Notes under the pieces: model-generated
Seen by the model: the letters and a program-made list of their open reading frames with translations, nothing else
Databases searched by the model: none
Told to the model about the DNA's origin: nothing
Program-made: the position numbers and the translations under genes
Part shown: positions 48,370 to 57,791 of the stretch, one piece after another
How the letters are laid out: every line of letters begins with the position of its first letter
Numbering within the stretch: position 1 is the first letter of the stretch
NCBI GenBank assembly: GCA_947448525.1
Contig: CANFNV010000005.1
Location: forward strand, 62,001 to 126,000
Length of the DNA: 64,000 bases
From: Flavobacteriaceae bacterium
GTDB taxonomy: Bacteria > Bacteroidota > Bacteroidia > Flavobacteriales > Flavobacteriaceae
Direction of reading: 5' to 3'

Positions 48370-49419
48370 CGATTGACTTATTATACTTAAATAGCGCTCT
48401 AGACAATCTTTTTCTATTTGAGCAACAAAAAACAAGAAATCTTCTTTGTTTGCAGATGTTTGAGCTTTTTCTAATGTTTGATAATACTTCATTCTAGTTT
48501 CATAATCCCCTTTTATATTAGCAATAACGTATCCGTTTTGTAATAAAATTAAATTCATAATTAATCTTGAAGTTCTACCATTTCCATCAATAAATGGATG
48601 AATAGTCACTAAACGTTCGTGCATTTCTGCAGCTAAAACAACTGGATGTAATTTTGCTTTATTTTCTTCAAACCAAAAAAAATAATTTTCCATTTCTTTT
48701 AGAATTATGAATGGTTGCGGAGGCATATGACTACTTCCTTTAATCATAACTTGCACTTTTCTATAGCGACCAGCATCTTCTGGAATAATACCTCTTAATA
48801 TTAAGTTGTGAACCGATAAAAGCTCTCTTTCATTTAGAGGAAAGTTACGTTCCAGTAATTGTTTAATATACGCTATAGCTTCAACATGATTAATAGCTTC
48901 CAAATGTTCTCGCATGCTTTTTCCAGAAATAGTTAATCCTTCATTAATAACCAAATCTGTTTCTCGAAGAGTTAATGTATTTCCCTCTATTCTATTGCTT
49001 TCAAAGGTGTATTCTAGTTCTAGTGCTTGCACAATTCTAAAACTATCAAACTGACGAAAATTATCCAACTTTGATTTTAAACTATCAATTTCGTCTAAAA
49101 TATTTTGAAGATTTTTTGAAATTAATAATTTTCTTGATTTATAATTGCTTTCAATTTCTTCTTGCACCAAGTTTAGGGCCTTTAAAGAAAATTCTTCATT
49201 ACCTATTTCATATAAGATTCTTTCTTTCAACCAAGAAACCATTAAAGTTTCGTAATCTAGATCTAATACTTGAGCAAGTTTTGCTATTTGCTCTCGTGTT
49301 GGTTTTCTGGTTCCACTTTCGAATTTACTAATCAAAGCTTGATCAATTCCTATAATTTGTGCTAATTCACGGGTTTTGATTCCTTTTTGTTCTCTCGCAT
49401 TTTTTAATAAAGTTTTCAT
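48358..49419 (-). CDS. HTH-Fic protein with intramolecular inhibitory motif
   Basis: A 353-residue protein from the ATG at 49419. Residues 4-60 are an XRE-type helix-turn-helix (TRELAQIIGIDQALISKFESG). Residues about 130-340 are a Fic domain with the active motif HPFIDGNGRTSRL (274-286), matching HPFx(D/E)GNGR. Residues 141-147, SNRIEGN, match the inhibitory (S/T)xxxE(G/N) helix on the N-terminal side of the domain, so it is a self-inhibited class II Fic. Fic enzymes usually move AMP onto Tyr/Thr/Ser of targets. No separate antitoxin gene adjoins it. An earlier in-frame start at 49482 is unlikely because the promoter lies there. Confidence 0.9.
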   Translation of the reverse strand: MKTLLKNAREQKGIKTRELAQIIGIDQALISKFESGTRKPTREQIAKLAQVLDLDYETLMVSWLKERILYEIGNEEFSLKALNLVQEEIESNYKSRKLLISKNLQNILDEIDSLKSKLDNFRQFDSFRIVQALELEYTFESNRIEGNTLTLRETDLVINEGLTISGKSMREHLEAINHVEAIAYIKQLLERNFPLNERELLSVHNLILRGIIPEDAGRYRKVQVMIKGSSHMPPQPFIILKEMENYFFWFEENKAKLHPVVLAAEMHERLVTIHPFIDGNGRTSRLIMNLILLQNGYVIANIKGDYETRMKYYQTLEKAQTSANKEDFLFFVAQIEKDCLERYLSIISQSKPT

Positions 49420-49439
49420 TACATCTAATAAGATAAAAA

Positions 49440-49461
49440 TTGTCATGACAAATTTAGTCAT
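49440..49461. promoter_or_regulatory. Palindromic candidate operator overlapping the Fic promoter
   Basis: TTGTCATGACAA (49440-49451) is a perfect 12-base palindrome, with a third GTCAT half-site at 49457-49461. On the minus strand the box TAAATTTG (49449-49456, exact TAnnTTTG) sits between the half-sites, about 30 bases before the ATG at 49419. Autoregulation by the protein's own HTH domain is inferred. Confidence 0.6.
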
Positions 49462-49491
49462 AAAATTGGTAAAAAAAAACAATTTTATCTT

Positions 49492-49950
49492 TTAATTGAA
49501 TTCTTTTTTAATTCGAGCCAAATCTCGTTTGGTATCATTTTCTTTTAGTGATTCTCTTTTATCGTATGTTTTTTTACCTCGGGCTAAACCTATTTCGAGT
49601 TTTGCAAGTCCTTTTTCATTCGTTAATAATCTCAGTGGCACAATGGTCAATCCTTTTGTTTCAACACTTTTACCTAACGATTTCAGCTCTCTTTTGTTTA
49701 GTAAAAGTTTTCGTTCACTTCTAGCTTTGTGATTAAATTGATTTCCGTAAGCGTATTCTTCTATAGACATGTTGATAGCAAAAAGTTCGCCATTATCATT
49801 AAACTCACAAAAACTCTCGGTAATATTTGCTTTTCCTAATCGAATCGATTTAATCTCTGTTCCAGTTAAAACGATTCCAGCAGAATAAGTTTCGATAATC
49901 TCATAATCGAATTTTGCTTTTTTGTTTAAAATATTGGCTGCTTTAATCAT
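49492..49950 (-). CDS. smpB: SsrA-binding protein SmpB
   Basis: SmpB, 152 residues, binds tmRNA and rescues stalled ribosomes. N-terminal [34 protein letters not shown], and the C-terminal [21 protein letters not shown] segments are typical. The start at 49950 (MIKAAN) is chosen over an earlier in-frame start at 49998, because an exact promoter (TTG, 17 bases, TATATTTG) at 49958-49985 lies in that extension. The ATG is then about 7 bases downstream of the -7 box, nearly leaderless. tmRNA itself was not found in this window. Confidence 0.96.
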   Translation of the reverse strand: MIKAANILNKKAKFDYEIIETYSAGIVLTGTEIKSIRLGKANITESFCEFNDNGELFAINMSIEEYAYGNQFNHKARSERKLLLNKRELKSLGKSVETKGLTIVPLRLLTNEKGLAKLEIGLARGKKTYDKRESLKENDTKRDLARIKKEFN

Positions 49951-49957
49951 AACTATG

Positions 49958-49985
49958 CAAATATAGTAACAAAATAACGAAGCAA
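49958..49985 (-). promoter_or_regulatory. Consensus Bacteroidota promoter for smpB
   Basis: On the minus strand: TTG (49985-49983), 17 bases, TATATTTG (49965-49958). Both elements and spacing match the TTG-N17-19-TAnnTTTG consensus. The transcript would begin within seven bases of the ATG. Confidence 0.7.
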
Positions 49986-50037
49986 AAAGTGAAATCAAAA
50001 CAAGATTTTGATTTGTAATCTAGTTATAGAAAAATAG

Positions 50038-50045
50038 TATCTTTG
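50038..50045 (+). promoter_or_regulatory. Bacteroidota -7 box for the VF530-like gene
   Basis: TATCTTTG matches TAnnTTTG exactly and ends five bases before the ATG at 50051, so the transcript is almost leaderless. The nearest TTG is 22 bases upstream of the box. Confidence 0.55.
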
Positions 50046-50050
50046 TCTTT

Positions 50051-50287
50051 ATGGAAAACAATAAATCAAATAATCCATTACACGGAATTACACTTCAAAA
50101 AATGGTGGAACAATTGGAAGTAATTTATGGATTTGAAAATTTAGGTGAACGAATAAATATAAAGTGTTTTAAAGAAAATCCAAGTGTAAAGTCGAGCTTG
50201 ACATTTTTACGAAAAACGGAATGGGCCAGAAAAAAGGTTGAACAATTATACATTAAAACCTTACTAAAATTAAATAAACACCTTTAA
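50051..50287 (+). CDS. VF530-like small DNA-binding protein (DUF2132)
   Basis: A 78-residue basic protein. [44 protein letters not shown] and [12 protein letters not shown] are the conserved VF530/DUF2132 segments; a solved Vibrio member has a helical fold resembling nucleic-acid-binding domains, and I infer DNA binding from this. It is divergent from smpB with a shared 100-base promoter region, and its stop is adjacent to the convergent GNAT gene. Confidence 0.85.
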   Translation: MENNKSNNPLHGITLQKMVEQLEVIYGFENLGERINIKCFKENPSVKSSLTFLRKTEWARKKVEQLYIKTLLKLNKHL

Positions 50288-50848
50288 TTATTTTTTGAAA
50301 TTTCTTTTTAAAATTGAATAAATTACCGTATCCCAAAATTTGCCATTCCACAGTTCATTCTCAAGTATATGCGCTTCTTTTACAAAGCCATTTTTTTGTA
50401 AAACACGCTCTGACGCAAGGTTTTTGGGATCGATTACTGCTTCAATAGAGTGCATTTGCAAATCTTCAAATCCATATTCCAAAACTACTTTAATGGCTTC
50501 GGTCACAATTCCTTTTCCGTTATATTGGGGTAAAATCATATAACCAATTTCACAACGGTGGTTTTCAGGTTGAATTCTATAATGCCCAATAATTCCAATA
50601 AGTTTCGGGTATCCTTTTAAAGTAATAGCCCAATTGATGCCTTGGTTGTTTTCAATTTTATCTTCAATCATTCTAAAATGTGTCAATGCCTCTTCTTTGG
50701 TTTTTAATAAAGGACGAGGAATAAATTGCATTGTTTCTCTGCTGCCACGAAGTTCCAAAATTTCAGCAACATCAGAGTCCGAAACTCTTCTCAACAAAAG
50801 ACGCTCGGTTTCTAAATTTTTAAATGGATGAAAATTAATTTCTAGCAT
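50288..50848 (-). CDS. GNAT-family N-acetyltransferase (RimJ/RimL-like)
   Basis: A 186-residue acetyl-CoA-dependent acetyltransferase. The N-terminal LETERLLLRRVSDSDVAEILEL and the acetyl-CoA motif IGYMILPQYNGKGIVTEAIK (Q-x-x-G-x-G) are present, with the terminal GFEDLQMHSIEAVIDPKN and SERVLQKNGF segments. RimJ/RimL relatives acetylate ribosomal protein N-termini, but many members of this subgroup have other acceptors; the substrate is not assigned. It converges with the VF530-like gene and precedes the epimerase gene on the opposite side. Confidence 0.88.
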   Translation of the reverse strand: MLEINFHPFKNLETERLLLRRVSDSDVAEILELRGSRETMQFIPRPLLKTKEEALTHFRMIEDKIENNQGINWAITLKGYPKLIGIIGHYRIQPENHRCEIGYMILPQYNGKGIVTEAIKVVLEYGFEDLQMHSIEAVIDPKNLASERVLQKNGFVKEAHILENELWNGKFWDTVIYSILKRNFKK

Positions 50849-50860
50849 TTGTTTTTTTAT

Positions 50861-51715
50861 TTATAAAATTTCAATTGAAAATAGGCATTCATATTTAGTA
50901 TTTTCTTTAACAATTTGTATGCCCTCTTTCTCCAAAATGTTTCCAGTGGTATAAATAGTATCCGAATAACCCAACCAAGGTTCAATGCAAATAAAAGGCG
51001 CATCCACTTTTGTCCAAATCCCCAAGTTTTTAAAATCATCAAAAACTACTTTTAGAAGAGGTTTATTTTTTTCTAAAATTGTAATGGCTCTTGTTTGTAA
51101 GGTTTTAAAAATCAAAGCGTCTTTTTCAAATTTCGAGTAGGTTAATGGAAGTATCTTATTAACTAATACCACTTCAAAATTGTTATCGGAAATTAAATCA
51201 TTTTCTAATGTAAAACAAGTTAGTGTTTCCTGTTGATTAAATTCTAATGCATAATTTTGAAAATTATTTGGTAATGCAAACGCTGGATGTGCTCCAATTG
51301 AAAAGGGTATATCTACTTTATCGTTATTGATTACAGTGTATTTTATCTCTAATTTAGTATCAAATAGGGTGTAAGTTAGTTGCAATTCAAATTCAAATGG
51401 AAAAGCTTGTTTAGTACCTTCAGATGATTGTAAACTAAAAATCGCTTGCTTTTCAGTGTTATAAATTAAGCTAAAATTTAGGTTTCTAGCCAATCCGTGT
51501 CGCAATAATTGAAATTGTTTACCGTTATAAGTATAAGAATTATTTTTTAAAGTGCCTACAATAGGAAATAATATTGGCGAATGTTTTCCCCAGAAATCAG
51601 GATTTCCTTCCCAAATATATTCTTGATTGTTTTCTTTCGATTTTAAAGAGAATAATTCGGCTCCTATGTAATTAATATGTGCTGATAATTTTGAATTTGA
51701 AATTGTTACAGGCAT
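50861..51715 (-). CDS. Aldose 1-epimerase-family protein
   Basis: A 284-residue beta-sandwich protein of the galactose mutarotase superfamily. The N-terminal half has YIWEGNPDFWGKHSPILFPIVG and the middle SIGAHPAFALP, which supplies the catalytic His, followed by a late Glu (FICIEPWLG). The D-glucose-6-phosphate or galactose mutarotases are the nearest types; substrate unresolved. The ATG at 51715 was taken; a TTG one codon earlier is possible. It sits 12 bases from the GNAT gene. Confidence 0.88.
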   Translation of the reverse strand: MPVTISNSKLSAHINYIGAELFSLKSKENNQEYIWEGNPDFWGKHSPILFPIVGTLKNNSYTYNGKQFQLLRHGLARNLNFSLIYNTEKQAIFSLQSSEGTKQAFPFEFELQLTYTLFDTKLEIKYTVINNDKVDIPFSIGAHPAFALPNNFQNYALEFNQQETLTCFTLENDLISDNNFEVVLVNKILPLTYSKFEKDALIFKTLQTRAITILEKNKPLLKVVFDDFKNLGIWTKVDAPFICIEPWLGYSDTIYTTGNILEKEGIQIVKENTKYECLFSIEIL

Positions 51716-51827
51716 CAATTAAGAAAAAATTAAGGTTAAAAATTACTTTGGGTAAATATATTTATTAATTTTATTAATCCTCATAAATATTTTTATCCTT
51801 ATAAATAATCAATAAAAAATAAATCTT

Positions 51828-52109
51828 ATGGAAACCAATTTTGAATTAATAGAAAAAGAAAAGATTGCAGAATTATCTTTTCCAAAAGTAGATGTTTTGA
51901 ACGATGTTTCAGAAAAAAATCAACGATTTAACGATTTAAATCGAGCACTTTCATTAGGAAATTTAGAACATTCTAAGATTAAAATTTACTTTGAAGACAA
52001 TAATTCTAAAAAAGTGGTTGAAACTACCGTTTGGGGTTTAACCGATCATCGAGTGATTTTAAAGCAAGGAAATGTAATTCCTATTAATAGAATTTTTAAA
52101 TCGGCGTAA
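51828..52109 (+). CDS. Small conserved flavobacterial protein
   Basis: A 93-residue soluble protein beginning METNFELIEKEKIAEL. A central basic/acidic part (NDLNRALSLGNLEHSKIKIYF) is followed by a compact C-terminal module ending KVVETTVWGLTDHRVILKQG and IPINRI. I recall near-identical proteins across Flavobacteriales, but no function. It ends before an intrinsic terminator (52138-52166), so it is probably transcribed alone. Confidence 0.7.
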   Translation: METNFELIEKEKIAELSFPKVDVLNDVSEKNQRFNDLNRALSLGNLEHSKIKIYFEDNNSKKVVETTVWGLTDHRVILKQGNVIPINRIFKSA

Positions 52110-52137
52110 CAAAAAACTTTTTTTACTACTAATATTA

Positions 52138-52166
52138 TGCTTTTGAACAATCAAAAGCAATTTTTT
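52138..52166 (+). terminator. Intrinsic terminator after the 93-residue gene
   Basis: TGCTTTTGA (52138-52146), loop ACAA, TCAAAAGCA (52151-52159), then A and six Ts (to 52166). Confidence 0.75.
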
Positions 52167-52200
52167 CTTTTATTTGCTACATAATTAAACTTTTAAATTT

Positions 52201-54456
52201 ATGAAAAACATTCTTCTAAAATCCTTTTCACTAAGTGCTTTATTTTTTGGAGTTTCTTCTGTTTTTGCTCAAGAAGCCAAGCCAACCTCAAATTATAACT
52301 ATAATGAGACGTTTGCTAATAATTTTTATACCAAAAACGCTACGGAAACTCGTTCTGCAAGTGGTCAACCTGGTGCTAAATATTGGCAAAATAGAGCCGA
52401 TTATTTATTAACTGCTACATTAAATGATCAAACCAAAGAAATAATTGGTTCTGAAATTTTGACATATACCAATAACAGTCCAGATAAATTAGGATTTTTA
52501 TGGATGAATGTAGATCAAAATTTATTTAAAAAAGATTCCCGCGGAAATGCGATCATACCTTTAAAAGGAAGTAGAAACGGAGCTAAAGGTCAAGATTTTG
52601 ATGGAGGATTCAACATTAAATCGGTTAAGGTTGTTTCATCGGCTGCAGGAAAATTAGTTGAAAAAGAAGCAACATTTACCTTAGTTGATACTCGTATGCA
52701 AGTTAATCTTCCGCAAGATTTATCTGGAAATGGATCTACCGTAAAACTTAAAATTGAATTTTCATTCGTTTCTCCAGATTATGGATCTGATAGAATGGGA
52801 GTTGTTGATACTAAAAACGGCAAAATTTTTACAATTGCTCAATGGTATCCTAGAATGTGCGTTTATGACGATGTATTAGGTTGGAATACAAGACCTTATT
52901 TGGGAGCAGGTGAATTTTATTTAGAATATGGTGATTTTGATGTGGCAATTACTGCTCCAGCAAGTCATATTGTGGTTTGTTCTGGTGATTTGCAAAATCC
53001 AACGGAAGTGTACACTGCAGAACAACAAAAACGTTGGGCAACAGCAAAAAACAGTGATAAAACAGTTATGATTCGTACTGCAGAAGAGGTTACTAACCCG
53101 TCTTCACGTCCAGCAGGAAAAAGCACCTTAACTTGGAAATTTAAAATTAAAAATGCTCGTGATGTTTCTTGGGCTTCTTCTGCGGCTTTTATTGTTGATG
53201 CTGCTAGAATTAATTTGCCAAGTGGTAAAAAATCAATTGCAATTTCTACTTATCCAATTGAAGCAGACGGACAAGCGGCTTGGGGTAGAGCTACAGAATA
53301 TACTAAAACTTCAATAGAAAATTATTCTAAAAGATGGTTTGAATTTCCTTATCCAGCGGCTACCAATGTTGCAGGTAATGAAGGCGGAATGGAATATCCA
53401 GGGATTGTTTTTTGTGATTTTAAATCTAAAGGAGAAGAACTTTGGGGCGTAACAGATCACGAATTTGGCCACGGTTGGTATCCAATGATTGTGGGTTCAA
53501 ATGAGCGTTTGTTTGCTTGGATGGATGAAGGTTTTAATACATTTATTAATGGAATTAGTTCTAAAGATTTTAACAATGGTGAGTATGAACAAAAAACACC
53601 AAATATGCACCAATCTTCAAGCATGTTGACTAATCCAGAAATGGAACCTGTTATGGCTGCCCCAGATAATTTAAAAGAAGCAAATCTTGGAATTTTAGCT
53701 TATTTCAAGCCTGGTTCTGGTTTAGATATGTTACGTAATCAAGTTCTTGGGCAAGATCGTTTTGATAAAGCATTCAGAACTTATACGGAACGATGGGCTT
53801 TTAAACATCCAATGCCAGATGATTTTTTTAGAACTATTGAAAATGTGGCAGGTGAAGATTTAGGATGGTTTTGGAGAAGTTGGTTTATGAATAATTGGAG
53901 TTTAGATCAAGGAATTGTAAAAGTTAAATATGATAAAGGTGACGCTAAAAACGGAGTTTTAATTACAGTTGAAAATCTTGATAAAATGGTAATGCCCCTT
54001 GTAGTCGAAATTAAAACCAAAAGTGGAGTTGTTTCTAGAAAATCGTTGCCCGTTGAAATTTGGCAAAGAAATAAAACTTGGACTTTTAAAGTAGATACTA
54101 AAGAAGAATTAGATACGGTTACATTAGACCCTGACAATGTTTTTCCTGACATTAATGATGAAAATAATGTTTGGACAGCTGCTAAAAATGGAGTAGAAAA
54201 AGCTGTTGGTCTTGACGGTTATGTTGGTGACTTCTCTAGTGTTAAAATTCCAATTAAAATTAATTTCACCGTTGAAGATGATAGTTTGGTTATTAATACC
54301 CAGGGACAACCATCGGTTCCATTGGAAGATAAAGGAAACGGAAAGTTTAGTATGGATCAAGCTGGATTATCTATTCAGTTTAATGCAGCTAAAGATGGTT
54401 TTACATTAAACGTTAGTGGTCAAAGTTTTGAATTTACTAAAGTTAAAAAACAGTAA
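52201..54456 (+). CDS. Secreted M1-family zinc metallopeptidase
   Basis: A 751-residue aminopeptidase-like enzyme. Signal peptide ([20 protein letters not shown]...AQ), then the catalytic domain. The zinc motif H420-E-F-G-H424 and the third ligand E443 keep the HExxH-x18-E spacing exactly; GGMEYPG precedes it, as in M1 peptidases. The C-terminal third is rich in beta-strands and includes a stretch of Lys/Val/Asp repeats. It is expected to clip peptides outside the cytoplasm. It is the intact counterpart of the metal-less M1-like protein at 16036-18837. An intrinsic terminator follows. Confidence 0.93.
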   Translation: MKNILLKSFSLSALFFGVSSVFAQEAKPTSNYNYNETFANNFYTKNATETRSASGQPGAKYWQNRADYLLTATLNDQTKEIIGSEILTYTNNSPDKLGFLWMNVDQNLFKKDSRGNAIIPLKGSRNGAKGQDFDGGFNIKSVKVVSSAAGKLVEKEATFTLVDTRMQVNLPQDLSGNGSTVKLKIEFSFVSPDYGSDRMGVVDTKNGKIFTIAQWYPRMCVYDDVLGWNTRPYLGAGEFYLEYGDFDVAITAPASHIVVCSGDLQNPTEVYTAEQQKRWATAKNSDKTVMIRTAEEVTNPSSRPAGKSTLTWKFKIKNARDVSWASSAAFIVDAARINLPSGKKSIAISTYPIEADGQAAWGRATEYTKTSIENYSKRWFEFPYPAATNVAGNEGGMEYPGIVFCDFKSKGEELWGVTDHEFGHGWYPMIVGSNERLFAWMDEGFNTFINGISSKDFNNGEYEQKTPNMHQSSSMLTNPEMEPVMAAPDNLKEANLGILAYFKPGSGLDMLRNQVLGQDRFDKAFRTYTERWAFKHPMPDDFFRTIENVAGEDLGWFWRSWFMNNWSLDQGIVKVKYDKGDAKNGVLITVENLDKMVMPLVVEIKTKSGVVSRKSLPVEIWQRNKTWTFKVDTKEELDTVTLDPDNVFPDINDENNVWTAAKNGVEKAVGLDGYVGDFSSVKIPIKINFTVEDDSLVINTQGQPSVPLEDKGNGKFSMDQAGLSIQFNAAKDGFTLNVSGQSFEFTKVKKQ

Positions 54457-54510
54457 TTTAACTAGGCCTAAATACTCGATCGAGATTATTATATAAAAAC
54501 AGATAAATTA

Positions 54511-54544
54511 AACAGTACCAAAAATTTTTGGTGCTGTTTTTTTT
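54511..54544 (+). terminator. Intrinsic terminator of the M1 metallopeptidase gene
   Basis: AACAGTACCAAAAA pairs with TTTTTGGTGCTGTT (one G-T pair) across 54511-54539, followed by Ts ending at 54544. Confidence 0.82.
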
Positions 54545-54611
54545 AAGATTTTATAATTAGTTTTTATTGCCGATATTTGAAAAACGATTTAACAATTAAT
54601 ATTGCATTATT

Positions 54612-54619
54612 TATATTTG
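54612..54619 (+). promoter_or_regulatory. Bacteroidota -7 box for ytxJ
   Basis: TATATTTG matches TAnnTTTG exactly; the ATG of ytxJ is 67 bases downstream. Confidence 0.45.
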
Positions 54620-54686
54620 GTCGAAAGGACTATATTAAAAAAAAATACTATTAAAGTTACGACAGAGACTTAATAAATGACAAAAC

Positions 54687-55073
54687 ATGAGTTTATTTAA
54701 AAATATTTTCGGTAGTTCGGAAGAACATATTTTAGTTTCAAAACTGAATTGGATTGCATTAACCGATTTAGGGCAATTGAATGAGATTGTAGAATTGTCA
54801 AATGAAAAACCGGTATTAATTTTTAAGCACAGTACACGATGCAGTATTAGTCGATTTGCATTGAAACAATTTGAAAATGATTATAATTTGGAAGATAAAA
54901 TTTCACTTTGTTTTTTAGATTTACTAAACCATCGTAATGTTTCAAATGAAATAGCGATACAATTTGAAGTAGAACACCAATCTCCACAATTACTTTTAAT
55001 TAGTAAAGGGAAATGTATTTATGATGCCTCTCACAGCAATATTACTGCAGAAGATTTGAATCGATTTTTATAA
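54687..55073 (+). CDS. ytxJ: Bacillithiol-system redox protein YtxJ (monothiol bacilliredoxin-like)
   Basis: A 128-residue thioredoxin-fold protein. N-terminal NWIALTDLGQLNEIVELSNE leads to the single-Cys active site HSTRCSISRFALKQF, followed by the cis-Pro segment VEHQSPQLLLI. This is the YtxJ/DUF2847 monothiol form, which reduces bacillithiol-mixed disulfides in Firmicutes and is encoded in Bacteroidota too. It implies, but does not prove, that the organism makes bacillithiol; no bshA-C genes are in the window. It has its own -7 box and converges with fahA. Confidence 0.87.
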   Translation: MSLFKNIFGSSEEHILVSKLNWIALTDLGQLNEIVELSNEKPVLIFKHSTRCSISRFALKQFENDYNLEDKISLCFLDLLNHRNVSNEIAIQFEVEHQSPQLLLISKGKCIYDASHSNITAEDLNRFL

Positions 55074-55092
55074 ATATAGTTCAAAAATTGAG

Positions 55093-56376
55093 TTATTTTC
55101 TAACATACGGCGGTAAAAGTTTACTAGAAACTTCCCCAAAACCTATTCTAACGGAGCTGTTTTGACAATATCCTTTCATAATTACACTATCATTATCGTT
55201 TATGAATTTGCGTTCCGAACCATCATTTAATTTGATGGGCTTTTGGCCACCCCACGTTAATTCTAACATCGACCCAAAACTATCTTCTGTAGGTCCCGAA
55301 ATAGTTCCTGAACCCATCATGTCTCCCGAATTTACACGACATCCATTTGAGGTATGATGTGTCAATTGTTGGCTCATAGACCAATACATATACTTAAAAT
55401 TTGATTTCGACACCAAAGAAGGAGTTGAATTTTCAGGCTCAATATAGACTTCAAGATTAATATCATAGGCATGTTTTCCTTTTTGTTGTAAATATGGAAG
55501 CGGTGTAGGTTCCTGTTTTGGACCTTTAACCCTAAATGCTTCTAAAGCATCCATAGTTACAATCCAAGGTGAAATAGAAGAAGCAAAGTTTTTAGCTAAA
55601 AAAGGCCCTAATGGAACATATTCCCATTTTTGAATGTCTCGAGCACTCCAATCATTAAGAAGTACCATCCCAAAAATATAATCTTCTGCTTCATTAATTG
55701 GAATGTTCTCTCCCAATATATTGGCATCAGTTGTAATAAAAGCTGTTTCTAATTCAAAATCTACTAATCTGGAAGGACCAAAAACCGGAGTGTTTTCTCC
55801 ATTTGGAAGGGTTTGACCCATAGGGCGGTGAATAGGAATTCCAGATGGGATAATGCTCGAACTTCTTCCATGATAACCGACTGGAATATGAAGCCAATTG
55901 GGTAACAATGCGTTGGCTGGATCACGAAACATTTTTCCAACATTAGTGGCATGTTCTTTACTGGAATAAAAATCCGTATAATCACCAATTTGAATGGGTA
56001 GTAGCATTTCAATTTCATTAATGCTGAAAATTATAATATCTCGATGTTCATTATTATCTCTTAATTTTGGATTATTTACATCAAATAAATCGGCTAAACG
56101 ATTTCGTACCAATCGCCATGTTTTTTTCCCATCTGAAATAAAGTCATTCAGGGTATCTTGCATAAAGATGTCATCAGTGAGTTCTATTCCTTCAAAATAT
56201 CCTAATTGCTGCAATGCTCCCATATCTATAGCACTATCACCAATTCGAGTTCCAATAGTTATTACATCCTCTTTAGTTAAAAAAACCCCGAACGGAATAT
56301 TTTGAATTGGAAAATCACTATTTACTGGAACGTTTATCCATGATTTTCTATTTGAAAAGTTAGCTGTATTAGGCAT
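55093..56376 (-). CDS. fahA: Fumarylacetoacetase
   Basis: FahA, 427 residues, splits fumarylacetoacetate into fumarate and acetoacetate in tyrosine breakdown. The N-terminal domain has PIQNIPFGVF, the metal-binding core has DWSARDIQKWEYVPLGPF and LLPNWLHIPVGYHGRSSS with Asp/Glu ligands, and the C-terminus has GSGTISGPTEDSFGSMLEL. The ATG at 56376 replaces an earlier in-frame start because the promoter (TTG-N19-TATATTTG, 56413-56442) lies inside it. Other tyrosine-degradation genes are not here. It is divergent from glyA. Confidence 0.95.
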   Translation of the reverse strand: MPNTANFSNRKSWINVPVNSDFPIQNIPFGVFLTKEDVITIGTRIGDSAIDMGALQQLGYFEGIELTDDIFMQDTLNDFISDGKKTWRLVRNRLADLFDVNNPKLRDNNEHRDIIIFSINEIEMLLPIQIGDYTDFYSSKEHATNVGKMFRDPANALLPNWLHIPVGYHGRSSSIIPSGIPIHRPMGQTLPNGENTPVFGPSRLVDFELETAFITTDANILGENIPINEAEDYIFGMVLLNDWSARDIQKWEYVPLGPFLAKNFASSISPWIVTMDALEAFRVKGPKQEPTPLPYLQQKGKHAYDINLEVYIEPENSTPSLVSKSNFKYMYWSMSQQLTHHTSNGCRVNSGDMMGSGTISGPTEDSFGSMLELTWGGQKPIKLNDGSERKFINDNDSVIMKGYCQNSSVRIGFGEVSSKLLPPYVRK

Positions 56377-56412
56377 ATTATTTTGTTGATTTGTTGTTGA
56401 AAAAAATGTAAT

Positions 56413-56442
56413 CAAATATATCATTTAGAATTTATTTGACAA
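56413..56442 (-). promoter_or_regulatory. Consensus Bacteroidota promoter for fahA
   Basis: On the minus strand: TTG (56442-56440), 19 bases, TATATTTG (56420-56413). It matches the TTG-N17-19-TAnnTTTG consensus. Its TTG lies beside the glyA TTG in the shared string TTGACAA. Confidence 0.7.
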
Positions 56443-56452
56443 ACATATTTCG

Positions 56453-56460
56453 TAATTTTG
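56453..56460 (+). promoter_or_regulatory. Bacteroidota -7 box for glyA
   Basis: TAATTTTG matches TAnnTTTG exactly, 27 bases before glyA. TTG at 56436-56438 is 14 bases upstream, short of the usual 17-19. Confidence 0.5.
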
Positions 56461-56487
56461 AAAAGTTATAACAAAAAATCATAAATA

Positions 56488-57762
56488 ATGCAACGCGACG
56501 AACAAATTTTCGATTTAATTCTTGACGAACAGGACAGACAAATACATGGAATAGAGCTAATTGCCTCTGAAAATTTTGTGAGTGACCAAGTAATGGAAGC
56601 GGCAGGTTCCTGTTTAACTAATAAATATGCAGAAGGATATCCAGGAAAACGATATTATGGTGGATGTGAGGTCGTAGATGTTGTTGAACAAATAGCAATA
56701 GATAGAGCCAAAGCGTTATTTGGAGCCGAATATGTGAATGTGCAACCGCATTCGGGTTCGCAAGCTAATACAGCAGTTTTTGCAGCTTGTTTGCATCCTG
56801 GGGATAAAATTTTAGGATTTGATTTATCTCATGGAGGTCATTTAACGCACGGGTCTCCAGTAAATTTTTCCGGAAAAATATATACTCCAAGTTTCTATGG
56901 AGTTGAGCAAGAAACGGGTCAATTTGATTATGATAAAATACAAGAAATTGCTACAAAAGAACAACCAAAATTAATTATTGCTGGAGCATCTGCTTATTGT
57001 CGTGATATGGATTTTAAGCGTTTTAGAGAAATTGCCGATAGTGTTGGAGCATTATTATTGGCTGATATTTCGCACCCAGCAGGATTAATTGCTAAAGGAT
57101 TAATGAACGACCCAATTCCGCATTGTCATATTGTAACAACTACAACTCACAAAACGTTACGTGGACCTCGAGGCGGAATGATTATGATGGGTAAAGATTT
57201 TAAAAATCCATGGGGATTGACTACTCCAAAAGGTGAAGTTAGAATGATGTCGTCTTTAATGGATTTAGCAGTTTTCCCGGGTAATCAAGGGGGTCCGTTA
57301 ATGCATATTATCGCAGCGAAAGCAGTTGCTTTTGGAGAATGTTTAACCGATGAATTTTTCAGATACGCCATGCAAGTTCAGAAAAATGCCAAAGCAATGG
57401 CAGAAGCATTTAACAGAAGAGGGTATCATTTAATTTCTGGAGGAACTGATAATCATATGATGTTGATAGATTTAAGAAATAAAAATATTACCGGTAAAGA
57501 GGCCGAAAATGCTTTAGTAAAAGCGGAAATTACCGTTAATAAAAACATGGTTCCATTTGATGATAAATCTCCTTTTGTTACTTCAGGAATTCGAGTTGGT
57601 ACCCCAGCAATTACTACTCGAGGATTGTTAGAAGAAGATATGGAAGTAATAGTAAATCTAATTGATAAAGTGATAATGAATCATAAAGATGAATCTATAA
57701 TTGAAGAGGTAGCTAACCAAGTTAATGAAATGATGAGTGAAAGAGCTATGTTTGTATTTTAA
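56488..57762 (+). CDS. glyA: Serine hydroxymethyltransferase
   Basis: GlyA, 424 residues, interconverts serine and glycine with tetrahydrofolate, supplying one-carbon units. The PLP Lys is K222 in [44 protein letters not shown] and HGGHLTHG are typical. It is divergent from fahA with interleaved promoters and convergent with dnaN, sharing a long terminator hairpin. Confidence 0.98.
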   Translation: MQRDEQIFDLILDEQDRQIHGIELIASENFVSDQVMEAAGSCLTNKYAEGYPGKRYYGGCEVVDVVEQIAIDRAKALFGAEYVNVQPHSGSQANTAVFAACLHPGDKILGFDLSHGGHLTHGSPVNFSGKIYTPSFYGVEQETGQFDYDKIQEIATKEQPKLIIAGASAYCRDMDFKRFREIADSVGALLLADISHPAGLIAKGLMNDPIPHCHIVTTTTHKTLRGPRGGMIMMGKDFKNPWGLTTPKGEVRMMSSLMDLAVFPGNQGGPLMHIIAAKAVAFGECLTDEFFRYAMQVQKNAKAMAEAFNRRGYHLISGGTDNHMMLIDLRNKNITGKEAENALVKAEITVNKNMVPFDDKSPFVTSGIRVGTPAITTRGLLEEDMEVIVNLIDKVIMNHKDESIIEEVANQVNEMMSERAMFVF

Positions 57763-57791
57763 TTATTTAATGAATCAAAATTAAAATATTT

